Of a stretch of DNA of 64,000 bases, positions 32,101-44,096 are shown in pieces. This DNA is from Lantana camara. Taxonomy: Eukaryota > Streptophyta > Magnoliopsida > Lamiales > Verbenaceae. The position numbers and the translations under genes were made by a program. Position 1 is the stretch's first letter; each line of letters opens with the position of its first letter. The DNA lies in assembly GCA_037501455.1 (NCBI GenBank), contig CM074861.1, positions 93,101,001-93,165,000 on the forward strand, read 5' to 3'. The notes below the pieces were generated by a model. The model was given only the letters and a program-made list of their open reading frames with translations, was not told the DNA's origin and ran no database searches.

Positions 32101-32520
32101 ATCAGTAAAGACCATTATTGAGTGCGCTTGAAAGTAAGGCCTCAATCGCCTTGATGCACTGATGAGGGCGAACGCAAATTTCTCGATTTCCAAATACTTC
32201 TTTTCCGCCCCTTGCAACGTTTTGCTCAAATAATAAACAGGCAAATGCTTACGTTCCCGCATGGCTATCAATACCGCGCTCGTTGCCTCGGCTGAAACGG
32301 AGAGATCCATAAACAGCCGCTCACCCTCAACGGGTTTGGTCAGGAGCGGAGCGCTCGAAAGGTAAGCCTTCATGTCTTGCAGCGCTTTTTCACATTCGTC
32401 CGTCCAAGCAAAATTACGAGCGTTTCTCAAAATCTTGAAGAAAGGAAGGTTTCTGTCTGCTGAGCGTGAAATGAACCTATTCAGGGAAATGACTTTTCCC
32501 ACCAGCACTTGCACTTCCCC
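32101..32520 (-). pseudogene. RT connection and first RNase H of element B
   Basis: Minus strand: LVGKVISLNRFISRSADRNL, WTDECEKALQDMKAYLSSAP, LFMDLSVSAEATSAVLI, KHLPVYYLSKTLQGAEKKY, EIEKFAFALISASRRLRPYF and FTDQPLKQVLSKPD. The usual first aspartate motif is degenerate (DLSVS), a common state in this lineage where the second RNase H is thought to take over. A one-base frameshift near 32519 separates it from RT. Confidence 0.88.
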
Positions 32521-34333
32521 GTAGGTTTCGAGGGGAGGGGATCTCCAAAATAGCCTTGATTTTCTCAGGGTTGGCTTCAATTCCCCTCTGACTGACCATG
32601 TAGCCCAAGAATTTTCCCCCTCGTACTCCAAAGGTACATTTTGAAGGGTTCAATTTCATCCCATACTGGCGCAAGATGGAAAAAGTGCGCTTGAGATCAT
32701 CCAGATGTGAGTCCTGGCGCTCGCTCTTAACAATCATGTCGTGAACATAAACCTCCATGGATCCTCCAATTTCCTTCTCAAATATCCTGTTGACGAGTCG
32801 CTGATACGTGGCTCCAGCATTCTTGAGTCCAAAAGGCATGACTAAGAAGCAGTAAATCCCCAAGTGGACAACAAATGAAGTTTTGGGGCGATCCTCGGGA
32901 GCCATAAAGATCTGATAATACCCCTGGAAGGCATCCATCATGCTCATGAGTTCACACCCTGCGGTTGAATCCACCAGTTGGTCTATTCTGGGCAATGGGT
33001 AAGGATCCTTAGGGCAAGCCTTGTTAAGATCAGTAAAATCATTGCACATGCGCCATTTGTTTGCGCTCTTGGGCACCAACACCACGTTGCACAGCCATTC
33101 TGGGTACAAGATGGGCTCAATGTACTGAGCCTCCAGAAGCTTGTTAACTTCTTCCTCAATAACTCTTTTCCGAAAACCATGTACATCCCTATTCTTCTGC
33201 TTGATGGGCTTAAACGAGGGATCCACGTTAAGCCTGTGGACATTGACGCTCGGGTCAATCCCTGTAAGATCAGATGCTTTCCATGCAAAAACATCAATGT
33301 TTTCTCTGAGAAAGTCAATCATCATAATCTGCGAGGGTCCAGAGAGGTTGGACCCAATTTGGGTAGTTTTATCCTTGTTTCCTGACTCTAGCTCAATGGT
33401 GAGGAACTTTTCCGAGGGCTCAATCCTTACTTCTGGGCGGGGAAGTTCGAGCGCCCATTTTTTTCCTGTCAAGCGCCCATCTTCAAGGGGCTCACCACCC
33501 TCACGCTCGTCTTCCTCTGAGGAGGATTCTTCTACAGTTCCTGGCGGAGCTTTTCGAGGGAGCCTTTTGCACTGGGATCTTTCTTCTTGTTCTTTTTCCT
33601 GTTCAATTTGGCCCTCTTGCACACGCTCATCTAGATTGGGAAAGTCAACAGATTTCTTGGTGGACCCAATTTGGAAAGTTTTCTCAGCCTTGGGCTTTCT
33701 GAGGGACAACATATAACATTCCCAGGCTTCTCGCACATTGCACAATATTTCTCCAATGCCCTCGGCGGTGGGAAATTTGATTTTCTGATGGTAAGTGGAG
33801 ATGATAGCTTTGAAATCAACGAGGGCCGGACGCCCGATTATGATGTTATAGGGAATATCAATCTCCACTACTGCATATGTAACCATGAGCCTTTTGCGCT
33901 GCGGGGCTCGGCCGAATGAAGTGGCCAGACGAATTTGCCCTCGTGGGACGACCTCCGAACCTCCAAAGCCAATGAGGGCTGTTTTGAGAGGTTCAAGCGG
34001 GATGTTAGTAACATTCATCTTCAAGAACGTGGAGTAGGGCAAAACATTGACAGAGCTTCCACTATCCACTAACACCCTTTTTACAATGTGATTGTGGACA
34101 TCTACACTAACCACCATGGGGCAGTCAGAGGTTTCACCATCCCCATGGGGTGTTACAATGTGCCCTAAATCCCTATCATCAAAGCCTATTACATCGTTTT
34201 CTCTTGAGCGTGGTTCATTCGTCTCCTGAATGGCGTAGATGGGTTTGGGCATTGATAGGCGTTGGTCATAACTCCGAACGTACCGTCGCCGGGTAGCGTT
34301 AGAGTCTCCACCAGAGGAACCCCCTGCTATCAT
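32521..34333 (-). pseudogene. Protease and reverse transcriptase of element B
   Basis: A 618-codon minus-strand frame. Protease: VLVDSGSSVNVL with the active aspartate at residue 90 (canonical D-S-G), and IPYNIIIGRPALVDF as second motif. RT: WLCNVVLVPKSANKWRMC, PRIDQLVDSTAGCELMSMMD, VMPFGLKNAGATYQRLVN, then the active site reads VYVHDMIVKS. Histidine replaces the first aspartate of YVDD at residue 531 (codon at 32741-32743). That aspartate binds metal, so polymerase activity should be lost. A frameshift near 32519 ends the frame. Confidence 0.93.
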
Positions 34334-34339
34334 GTTGAT

Positions 34340-36369
34340 GACCGCGAAAGGGGTATTTTCTTGCTCAGGAGCCTTTCCTTTGCCCCGATGGCTACTCTCC
34401 GTGGGGCCTCGCCTCCGCGGGCTTCTAGAGTGCGACGGGCTCCTTCTTCTTTCCCCGGTGTGCTCGTTACAACGCTCATCTTAACGCTCCAAAATCCTGA
34501 CAAATTCCTTCAGGTGGCCCCCAGCAATGAGTCTTTGAATCTCCGCTTCCAGCTAGCGGCATTCATCCGTGTCGTGCCCCTTTTGTTCGTGGAAAGCGCA
34601 ATACTTGTTCGAGCGCCTTAGTGACTCGGTTTCCCTCATCTTGACGGGTCTCTTGAAGAGTTTCTTATCAGAGAGGTTATAGACTTCTGAGTTCGGCCTT
34701 GTGAGCGGGATGCGCTCGAAACCTCAAGGGAGCGGGGGCTATCTTTTGCGTTCCTGATGACGCTCTTTTATAACAATAACTTCCCTGCCCCGCTCCTGGG
34801 GGCGCTCGTTTCTTGCCGGGCTGTGATGTCAGGGACCATTCGTCCCATACATGTCTTTGAGCGCGAAAAACGGCTCGGCAACTTCCCTCAAGGCCATGAG
34901 GGTTCCAGGCCTTCTCTCCACAATGGCATCAGCAAACTTTTTGCTTACATACTGTTTGTGATCCATAGCCTGAAAGAGCACTGGGATCAAGAAATCCATA
35001 GATGGCCTCTCCACTTGTAAAATCTCCTTGTTGAAGCAAGCGAAGAACGAGCGAAGAGACTCGTTCTTGCCTTGCACTATGTTGTAAAGGGCAGTGGGCG
35101 CAGTGACTGGAGCCTTCAAAGAATTAAAATGGTTGAGAAAAGCGTCGGCCAACTCCTGATATGAATGTATCGAGCGTGGCGGCAGTCGCTTGTACCATTC
35201 TTGAGCCATTCCCACCAGGGAAGTGACAAAGACTTTGGCCCAGTAGTTGCTTGAGTGCTCATAGAGGTGCATCAAGTGCAGAAAATGATCCAAATGTTCA
35301 GCTGGATCAGTTGTTCCGTCGTAGCGGTTGACGGAAGTGGGGATCTTGGCCATTCTTGCTTGGGCCATCAAAACTTCTTCCACGAGGGGGGAGCCCCTCG
35401 CCAGTGGATGGTATTCATACGTGCAGAAGTTCTCCTCCTGCTCCTTGCGGTGGGGGACCCGTGGCTGGCGGTCCTTGTGACGAGCATCTCTGGCATCGGC
35501 TCGTTCATCCCTGTTGTGGGAGATCTGAGACCGCGCTCGAGAGAGCTGTCCAACCATGTTCTTTAAACCCTGTAGCTGGTCTTGTACAGCCGCCAGGATT
35601 TTAGGATTCACATCTCCTTCTTTGTCCCCTTGCTTGGTGGCTCGGGAAGCCCTTTTGGAGGCATGAGAGTCCCCTTCATTTTCATTGATTCTTTCGGTGG
35701 GCTCCCTGTTTCTGTCCACAGGGGGACGCTCGTTGTCGCCTTTGCGGGCGGTTGTGGCGGTTGCTCCCTTAGGACGGCCTGAGCCTCCCTAAGCGGGTAA
35801 GTTTATAGTCCGGCCAAAGGAGCGGCAACTTGAGTGGCCTGCCCAGAGGGGAAGTGCATGGAATGGAATCTTTCTCATGCCCCCTGGGCCGCCTGAACCT
35901 CACATTGGGCGTAAAGAGCCCTTAGTTGCTGATGAGATAGAGGAGGTAACTCCACTCCTTCAATCTCCCTGGGGATCACCACCGGAAGCTGGATCTGGCC
36001 GGCATGATAGGGTTGAACCGGCGGCACCATGACGGTGGGGGTAAGCGTGTAACCTGGCGGCGGCATCATGAAGGACTGACTTCCTGGACTCGCATGGGTA
36101 TGAACCCATTGAGTCTGGGGAGGCTGTGGAAGAGTATGGAGAGAAACACCTCTAGCGGTGCCGGAAACTGGTAGTGCTGGTGGCGCTGGTAGCGCTGGTG
36201 GTGGAATTGTAGATTCTGCAAGGGGAGTCACACCTACAGCAGGTGGTGCTCCTCCAGCGGCGACGGAAGGAGGCAGGGTTCCGCCAGTGGCGGTGGAGGG
36301 AATAATGATGTTGGCATCCTGGGAAGTGTTGTCTCCTCCTCCTACAGCTCCGCATCTCGTAGCTACCAT
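34340..36369 (-). pseudogene. gag of element B
   Basis: Minus strand. The first ATG after the primer site is 36369 (MVATRCGAVGGG), leading a Pro/Ala-rich N-terminus to a stop at 35875. A frame change precedes the second part (35719-34829), with the gag core (AKVFVTSLVGMAQEWYKRLP, YNIVQGKNESLRSFFACFN). The C-terminal part to about 34500 is readable in broken frames: CAFHEQKGHDTDEC, a half-knuckle typical of Tat gags, and AEIQRLIAGGHLKEFV just before the protease frame. Confidence 0.87.
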
Positions 36370-36435
36370 GGTTGAGAAGATTCTGGGTGTTTGTTTTTCA
36401 ACTAGCAGAAGGAAAGAAAGGGATAGAGAACTGGT

Positions 36436-36453
36436 TTCCCACAGACGGCGCCA
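36436..36453 (-). other. Primer binding site of element B
   Basis: The minus strand reads TGGCGCCGTCTGTGGGAA four bases inside the LTR end. The TGGCGCC core is shared with element A. tRNA species not assigned. Confidence 0.85.
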
Positions 36454-36457
36454 AAAA

Positions 36458-37289
36458 TGATGGGTTCTGAATATGGGTTACAGAGTCCGATCACTTTAGA
36501 ATTTGTTTAGGAGGGGAAAGCCAGTTGAAGTTCGCCAGAAAATATGGGGGTTCTACCTGCTAGGACAAGCACACAGACAAAGTCGGAAGGCCAAGCTACG
36601 GGAACTGGGGGTGATTCCCAGTTTGGCTCTCCGACGCTCAAGTCAGATGACGATCTGAAAGAGAAAATGTAAGCTGAGTAAGAAGTTACTGTAATGGAGG
36701 TTGCTTACAGAGTTGGAGATGAAGACTCCTATTTATAGTTGAGGGTCAGGGACCCTTTAGTCATTTGCATCGTGTGGTCCTGGCCGAATGTTGCCCTAAC
36801 ACGTGGAGTTGCGAGAGAAACCTAGGAGGAATATTCTCTGCAAAAGCGGGTGAAAAGTGGTGTTGGCAACAGTGGTAGGTGCGCGGGCATGTACGATGTG
36901 TCAGAGAGCCGTTTGGGGAGTTGGTAACGAGGGCTGGAGAGCACGCTCGTTGTCAACTAAAGCCTTGGTGGCCAAGGAATCCGCTAGGGGATGAGGGCCA
37001 GGGCTTGTGTAACGAATTGGAGCGGAAGCCTCCCTGAGGGAGTGTAGCGCTCGAAGAGGGCTTCCCTTGGTTGATTGGAACGTTGGCCATGTAGCGGGAA
37101 TGGCGCTCGTGAGAGAGCGGTCACGTTGATCATGTGTATACGTAATAGAGTTGACGCACGTCTTTGAAGAATGCTGGCGCTTGGAGGGTTTCAGTGCTCG
37201 TGCATGACTACCGTAATCGCAGGACAGGTGTCGTCATCTTTGAAGTGTCACGTGTCCAAACGTGGGACGAGCGCATTTTGACCCCATCA
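36458..37289 (-). repeat. 5' LTR of element B
   Basis: 832 bases, TGATGGGTTC...CCCCATCA, nearly identical to 24734-25562 with a few substitutions and short indels (for example AGTAAGAAGTTAC against AGGAAGTTAC). GAAGT follows as the target duplication. Confidence 0.95.
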
Positions 37290-37296
37290 GAAGTAG

Positions 37297-37610
37297 TGTT
37301 AGGACCATGACTTTTAGTCCCAAATTATAAACGACTAGAGATTTTATTAAGATATATTATTTATTCAATTATATAGATATTGTGATAAAGTATAACCTTA
37401 TTTGGTGGAAATTGTGATAAAATAGAATGTTATTAGTTATCAGATGTGGATGAATAAATGATTTACATAAAGAGATTGAGTTGAAGTAGGATAACTCTAA
37501 TTTCAAACTCTATAAATACGGACCCTTTGAGATATGATGATTCTACAATATAATTTGATCTCTCAATTAACCTCTTCTAAACTCTTATTACTTCGGTAAT
37601 TCATTGAGGA
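37297..37610 (+). repeat. Probable copia LTR start, exposed by element B insertion
   Basis: TGTTAGGACCATGAC directly follows GAAGTAG, and a TATAAATA box lies about 215 bases further in (near 37512). With the polypurine-like GATTGAGGGGG at 24720-24730 on the other side of element B, this forms a copia-type polypurine tract/LTR junction. The outer end of the LTR is not defined; I set it provisionally. Confidence 0.55.
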
Positions 37611-38616
37611 ATGAGGCTTAATTCTCTATTCTTCTTTATTATCTACGTAAATTATTTATTTTTTATATTGTATTTAGAAAAAAACGCAATGATGTTATAT
37701 TATAAATCATATCCAAACCCCCTAATTATATATCACATCTCTCTCTCTCTCTCTCTCTCCTCCCCTAACCACCACCGCGACGATATTCCAACATCAATTT
37801 TTCTCGATCAAATCTGGCTTCTTTCACATGGCTTGGTTTTTTATTCTCTCGATCAAATCTTGTTCTTAATTGTTTTTTGATAATTTACTTAATATTAATG
37901 TCGCCATCACTATGTTTAATTACGTCCATAATCTATTAACAATTAATTTTTTTAAACATGATCTTCAGCATTTAGAACGACAATATTCTCACTTGATATT
38001 AGAAATTTTGTTCTTTAATATTTATATTCATTCTCTCTAGTATAATTTTATTAAATTTATATTGAAACAGTAAAATTTTAATATTACGGGGTATAAAACA
38101 TTTGGTTATGTGCACCATTATTTATATAAAACATTTTTATTCCCATAAGATGTTAATTTTGTTGATGAAAAAGATTTGTGCACTTCTTGTGATCGGGTCA
38201 TTAATTAATAGAGCCCTCCCGCCACTTGTGTTTTAGGTGATATGCGACCATTTCTAGCCATATTTAAGAGCTAAATTATTTGTACATTAGTTAATAAAGT
38301 AGAAGTCAATCATGGTTTTTCAATAAATATAGTTAGAATTGATAACATTTTTTCAATAAATATAGTTAGGATTGATGACATTCTGCTTAAAATGCAAGTA
38401 GTAAATTCCACTAATGGCACATATGAAGTTTTCATGTTTTTTCCATCCAAAAAGTTAATAATGGCTTTTCAATTGTAACTTTATTAAAAATTTGAGACTA
38501 AAAATTAAAAAGGAAATAAAAGACCTACAGTGCAATGTCATGGCATATGGGAATAAAATTATATTTTGTGAAAGTTTTATATCGTTAAAAGAATTATTCA
38601 ATACCAAAATATATTA

Positions 38617-38667
<51 letters not shown>

Positions 38668-39335
38668 CACCAATCTTTCATTGTTAAACATCTCTTATTA
38701 TAATAAACGCTTTTAATTGTAGGTTTTTAAATTGAAATTCTTGGAACGTTAGTTTCACATACTTTGGCAATATGTAATTGAAATCATTTCATTTGCCACA
38801 ATTTATAATGGGAATTAATTTGTCTTTCAATTCGTCAGCATCTCTTATTATAATAAACACTTCAAATTGTATGCAAATTTGGTATCTTATATTATTAAAT
38901 TTTAACATATTAATATCAAAAGTATCCTTATTGAAATATACATATTTTTAATCAATTAAAGTCTTAATTATCCTCTATGAAGTGTCTTGTTTTAAGTTAA
39001 TAAATACTATTTTAATATTTTTAAATTAATAATTTATAATATGTATTTACGTCATTATCCCTAATTAAATTTATTAATATAATTATTATAAGGGTATTCT
39101 AATGATATATAAGTTTCAAAAAAACCAAAATTTCAATTCTTACTTTTATAATATTTATATCGGTTGGAATAAATGCATTATATATATATCGGTTGGAATA
39201 AATGCATTCCGTTTTTGTTTTATCACTTTATGTACTACGTTAATTTTAGGGGTTTTATATGATCAAACTCCCATGTTATACTTTATATATATATATATTA
39301 CACGGAACAATATATAATATTACAAGCAAAACCAA

Positions 39336-39377
<42 letters not shown>

Positions 39378-39385
39378 ATTACAAG
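37611..39385. other. AT-rich non-coding DNA with simple and short duplicated repeats
   Basis: No recognisable gene. It holds a CT run (about 37738-37760), an AT run (38619-38664), a tandem copy of TTTTTCAATAAATATAGTTA (near 38318 and 38350), two copies of CATCTCTTATTATAATAAAC (near 38690 and 38840), and a duplicated ATCGGTTGGAATAAATGCAT (near 39157 and 39187). A second AT run lies at 39340-39374. Confidence 0.7.
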
Positions 39386-39662
39386 GATATTGTCGCCGAA
39401 GCGTCGAACAATATTTAGAACTATAATGTCTAAAATTACACAAAGGAAAAGCCAATCAAAATAATAAACCAAATATAACTCAAAAAAGCTATTAAAAGGC
39501 GTAAAGAAAAGAACACCAAATTTAACGATGTTCGGTCAATTTAGCCTACGTCCTCAGACACTACTCAAAATATATTTCACTTATGAAATATTACAAAGCG
39601 AGAGAGACTTTGTTTGAATGCGCTAAGCTAGAAGGGGGAGGAGGCTATTTATAGTGCTAGCT

Positions 39663-42463
39663 TGTGGCACCCTATACGCCAAGGCACCACATCCCCCGCA
39701 CTATAGCTCGGTCCACATACGAAATGGATAATCCGTACATAAACCAAACATATAGCGAACAAGTGACAATACAAGAAACAATCTAGCTAGGCAGGACTAA
39801 ACCCCAATTCATTTAAAACCAATACATGAAAATTCACAAGCGGAAGCATAATCAATATTATTATAGGCACCATACTCATCATATATACATTAAAGGTATT
39901 TGTTTCCATCATACCATACATGCAAAATTTCTCCAAAATATAATAATAACCATAACATGATCAATCCATAAGTATCAGGAATATGAAAATGCGATGCTAG
40001 ACTCAGCTGGACGGCAAGACACGACTCTGACTCCCGTCTAGCACGCGACTACGATTACCTGAAAAGTGAGGGTGTCAGTCTATCAAAGACTGAGTGAGGG
40101 GCATAAATAATATATAAGCACAATTAACATGCAAGTTATAACCTCGGGTAAAGCATTTGAAAATGAAAATACTATAAGTTCAAGAATGACATATTTTTCG
40201 CCCGAGATTACAACTATCAAGTTTAACAATTTCTTTCAATCAATTTCATTCAATCCGTGGCCCGGCGAGTGAGGGAAATCTCCAACCTTTACACCAATAG
40301 TGAATAATACATGCTTGATTTAATTAATCACGTGATCATGCAATTCAATTATAGTGCAATCATGTAGCAGTTTCATGAACCTTTTTTCCTCCGGGTGATG
40401 GTGGGTTTGCAAAACCCAACCATCCATGACATGGTGTACGTCGGGAACTTGACTCCCACGCAAGGGATTTCTTTCTCCACCAAACCTCCTGGTGGACTCA
40501 GAGGTGATCCCAAAATGGTGAGGATAGTGCAAGAGTTACCCGTCAGCCCTTGCTTTCCCGGTTGGCTCAATACACCACCCTCGGGCCCACAGTGAACAAT
40601 ACATGATTACTCGCCAACATGCTTGATTCAGTATGATACATGACTTACTTTCAATGAACATGGCCTGCTTGCAATTCATTTAAAGGTTTTGGAAAGATTA
40701 TAGATATATCTATACCTTTTTGGCTTGAAAATTCACGTAGGGTTATACGGGTTCTAGATAACTAGCAATTAAACCTCACCTTTACCGACAAAGAAAGTAA
40801 GGATACAGCTATGGAGCTTGCTTCTCGTCAACGGGAAAAGAATCTGTGCAACAAGGACAAGTGTTCGTGAGACACGACTCGCATGAACCATTTAAGACGC
40901 ACGATAAAGTAATGATCAATATGTCATGTAATAACAATTAAATAATATCAAATAAGAGCATAATTATCAATAAACTAAGTATGTAACTCATATAAGTCAC
41001 ATACGGGAGCCAAAGAAGTGAAAAGAATGCAATAAGAGAGGTTTTGGCAAAGTTTAGCAAAAATTGACAATTTTCGGAAACGCACATGCTGTAGAAAAAC
41101 TGGAATATCATGAGTTATAGAAGTTGGAATTACGTTTTGTTTGTTGTATATGAAACTAGACACTTAGACCTTTCCGAGGATATATGGCTCGTATTCTAGT
41201 TCAAAACGAGGAGAAAATGGCGTAAGCTTGAACTTAGGTGAATGCAGTTTGTCGGTGAAGTGACGACACGAAAATAAATTGATTATATCTCACAAATGAG
41301 AAAAGATATTGAGTTGATTTCAATTGGAAAATTATTCTAGACTTCAAGAGGTTTCCTTCGGTTTAAAAATCAGTTCAATCGGAGCTCAGATGAGGGTGTC
41401 ACGGCCGTGAGAAAATTGTACTAAAAAGCAATCGTGGCCGCACAAGAAAATGGCCAACTTCTCGAGTTGTTGGTCGCGGCCGCGACTAAAAATGGTCACG
41501 AAATGGTCACGGGCGCGACCCCCAACTCCAACAGTAGCGAAAGGCTTTGGGAAAACAGGGCAAAGTTCGAATTTTTGCTCCCAAGCCTTCCCACAACAAA
41601 CCAAGGCAAAAAATCAACTCCAAACTATCATATATCATGCCTATAACTCAAGTATACCAATTAGACTTCAATTAATCCAAGAAACATGCTTAAATCATCA
41701 AGATTTTTCACTTTCAAGTTCATGTATGAATTCATCATATAAGCTCAAATTTTCCAAGAATTCATGCATCAATCCATGGTAAAATCATGTATTCATGCAT
41801 CAATCACCAAATAATCCATTTATCCAAGAATTCACGAACCCTAACTTCAAGAAATATTATCAAGAAATCACATATATGGCCATATATACCTTAACCAAGA
41901 AAGATGAAGGAAATAGATGATGGTAAGGTGGTTTATGAGCTTCAACTTATGAAATTTCTCCGGAAAATTGGATTGAAATCAAAGAAATCCCTTCTTCCTT
42001 TCTTGATGGTTCAACCGAGAGCAACAAAGAAGCAAAGTATTGGTGAAATTTTGGATGAAATGAAATTGGAAGAATGAAGAAAGCTTTTACGTGATTCATC
42101 CATTTTGGAATTTGATGAAACCTTCAAATTGCAATTAAGGATGAAAAGTTTAGAGGAAAATCAATTAAGTCCAAGAAATAATCATGCAATTTGGTCCTTA
42201 TTTTCAAATAAATGATCACTTAGGGACAAATAGACAACTAAATCACGTTCGACAATTATTTCACGTAGCAAGCATTTCCAAATCATGCAATATTTCTCAG
42301 TTTGATATGAATTCATATATTTTCACGTAACATGTTGAAATATGATTCACATAGTTATGATAAAATGTAGGAAATTAATAAATAAAAGAATTAGAATAAA
42401 TCCTAACGCTCAAAACTCACACGTGGCTTGCGTACCTGAATGTCTGGAAATTGGGGCGTTACA
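39663..42463 (-). mobile_element. Solo LTR of a Tekay-like gypsy element
   Basis: 2801 bases, minus orientation: plus strand TGTGGCACCC...GGGGCGTTACA. Flanked by a perfect 5-bp duplication TAGCT (39658-39662 and 42464-42468). It is diverged from, but clearly related to, the LTR at 4699-6937 (shared block near 39690-39760, CACCCGGAGGAAAA-type block near 40383, CAGTCT/AGACTG stem-loop at 40076-40092, TGTAACGCCCC start). No internal region remains, so it arose by LTR-LTR recombination. It lies inside the copia LTR. Confidence 0.95.
40076..40092 (-). promoter_or_regulatory. Conserved LTR stem-loop, solo LTR copy
   Basis: CAGTCT, ATCAA loop, AGACTG, followed by AGTGAGGGGC. Same stem and neighbour as at 6475-6491 but a different loop. 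Confidence 0.55.
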
Positions 42464-42579
42464 TAGCTCCTCCCCAAACTATTCTAAAAAACCAATGTGA
42501 AACAAAAACACTCTTGTCTAAAACTAGGCTTTCAATGTGGGATACAAATTATGCCACAAATCAACAAATCTCCACCTTG

Positions 42580-42896
42580 GCACAATTTCTAATCCCACCA
42601 AATACAAATGACATCATCTCTCAATCATGTTGTAGTGCCTTCAAATGTGCTCGCAGGCGCCAACTCAAAAGTGCAGGATATTAACCAAGTCTAAACAATG
42701 TTTAAACTTGGCCTTTGTCACCACCTTGGTTATCATATCTGCAGGATTCTCCGTAGTTCGAATCTTTTGAAGAACAATATGCTCTTCTTCAAGAATTTCC
42801 CGCACAAAGTGGTTCCGGACATCAATGTGCCTCATTCTTGCATGAAATGACTGGTTCTTAGCTAAATGAATAGTCTCTGATTGTCAAAATACTCCG
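42580..42896 (-). pseudogene. copia RNase H C-terminal part (downstream half)
   Basis: The minus strand reads TIHLAKNQSFHARMRHIDVR, HFVREILEEEHIVLQKI and ENPADMITKVVTKAKFKHCL, the well-known C-terminal tail of copia RNase H. It stops at 42896 where the CACTA element begins. The upstream half continues at 54043. A frame change lies just downstream of the joint. Confidence 0.9.
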
Positions 42897-43760
42897 CACT
42901 ACTAGAAAATTATCAAATAGTAACGGAAATTTAGCAAGGAAATTATTCGTGGCTATTTAGCAACAAAATTAGCGATGGATAGTAAATTCGTGGCAAAATG
43001 CTTTAGCAACGGAATTTGCTTGCTAAATTTGTTGCTATATATGAAAAAAAATAGCAACAGATTTTTTGTTGCTAAAATTAAAATAATACAAAAAATAAAT
43101 AAATTGGTACATATAGCGACGAAAATTCCGTTGTTATTTCAATTAAATTTTATTAAAAATATATATTTAATAAAAATATTTAGCAACGGATATTTTCGTT
43201 GCAATAAATAATTGATTAAAAAATTAATAAAATATTCATGATTTAGCAATGGAAAATATGTTATTACTAAAATAAACAACTAATAAAAATAAATATTTAA
43301 TATAAATAATTAGGAACGGATATTCTGTTGCTAAAAACAATTAATTAAAATTTTGATAAAATATTTATAATTTAGCAAAGGAAAATTCGTTGCTATTGAA
43401 ATAATAATCTAATAAAAAATAATATAATATTTACAAATATTTGCAACTGAAAATCCGTTGCTAAGTTAGCAACGAATTTTTCGTTGCTATATGGAAAGAA
43501 AAAGTAATAAAAATAAATAAATAAGAAAAAATATTAGCAACACAAAATTCGTTGCTCTAAACAGTTAATTAAAAAATTGATAAAATATTTATAATTTAGC
43601 AATGAAAGATCCATTGCTATAAATAGTTAATCAAAAATTGATAAAATAATTATAATTTAGCAACGAAAAAATCTGTTGCTATAAATAGTTGATAAAAAAT
43701 TTAATAAAATATTTATAATTTAGCAACAAAAAATCCCTTGCTATTTAGATTGTAATTTCT
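42897..43760. repeat. Left subterminal repeats of CACTA 1
   Basis: Many copies of TAGCAACGRA and its complement TYCGTTGCTA, spaced irregularly in AT-rich DNA, often as close inverted pairs (for example TTAGCAACGAATTTTTCGTTG near 43465). Confidence 0.85.
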
Positions 43761-44096
43761 TTAATTTGACAGAAAAATTTTATTAAAAAATTTTATTTAT
43801 ATGGTTTAATATACATATAAATATAATTATTTAAACTTTCATTCTTATTCTTTGACGTTTTCTCGCATTAAACGTCCATATACATATGAATGTTAGATCA
43901 TTACACTGATAGCCACCATTTACTTATATAATACATGAATATATGATCATATGTTTGGGGATTATATAGAATTCATATTTATATAATATAACCTTTCATA
44001 TATAAAAACCTTGAATATTTTTGTTTGATAGAAAATTTGTATTTTTTATATATTATAAGATATAATATACATTATAAATCATTAAAAGACCTGCAT
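43761..44096. other. AT-rich interior of CACTA 1
   Basis: No coding motif and no clear repeat; ends in TGCAT (44092-44096), the target duplication of the nested gypsy. Confidence 0.6.

Larger units (their letters stand above)
24734..37289 (-). mobile_element. Tat-lineage Ty3/gypsy element B with antisense gene
   Basis: A 12.6-kb minus-strand element with both LTRs (829 and 832 bases), near-perfect 5-bp target duplication, TGGCGCC primer site, gag, protease, RT, RNase H, second RNase H, integrase, a tandem-repeat spacer, and an opposite-strand spliced gene beside the 3' LTR. Its architecture copies element A, but the sequences are well diverged, so these are two families or subfamilies. Coding damage is lighter than in A: a few nonsense changes and frameshifts. 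Confidence 0.93.
39391..42566 (-). repeat. 3' LTR of the minus-strand copia, interrupted by a solo LTR
   Basis: Plus strand starts TGTCGCCGAAG and ends CAAATCAACA, i.e. TG...CA ends. Without the 2.8-kb insertion it is about 370 bases. On the minus strand it has a TATA-like CTATAAATAGCC near the insertion point and a typical copia R/U5 tail (CCGAACATCGTTAAATTTGG). The polypurine tract AAGGTGGAGATT precedes it at 42567-42578. GATAT precedes 39391 as the possible target duplication. Confidence 0.82.

Noticed and set aside
33141..33716. 191-codon plus-strand Ser-rich frame in element B
   Set aside because: Antisense shadow of the protease/RT frame, which has all expected motifs.
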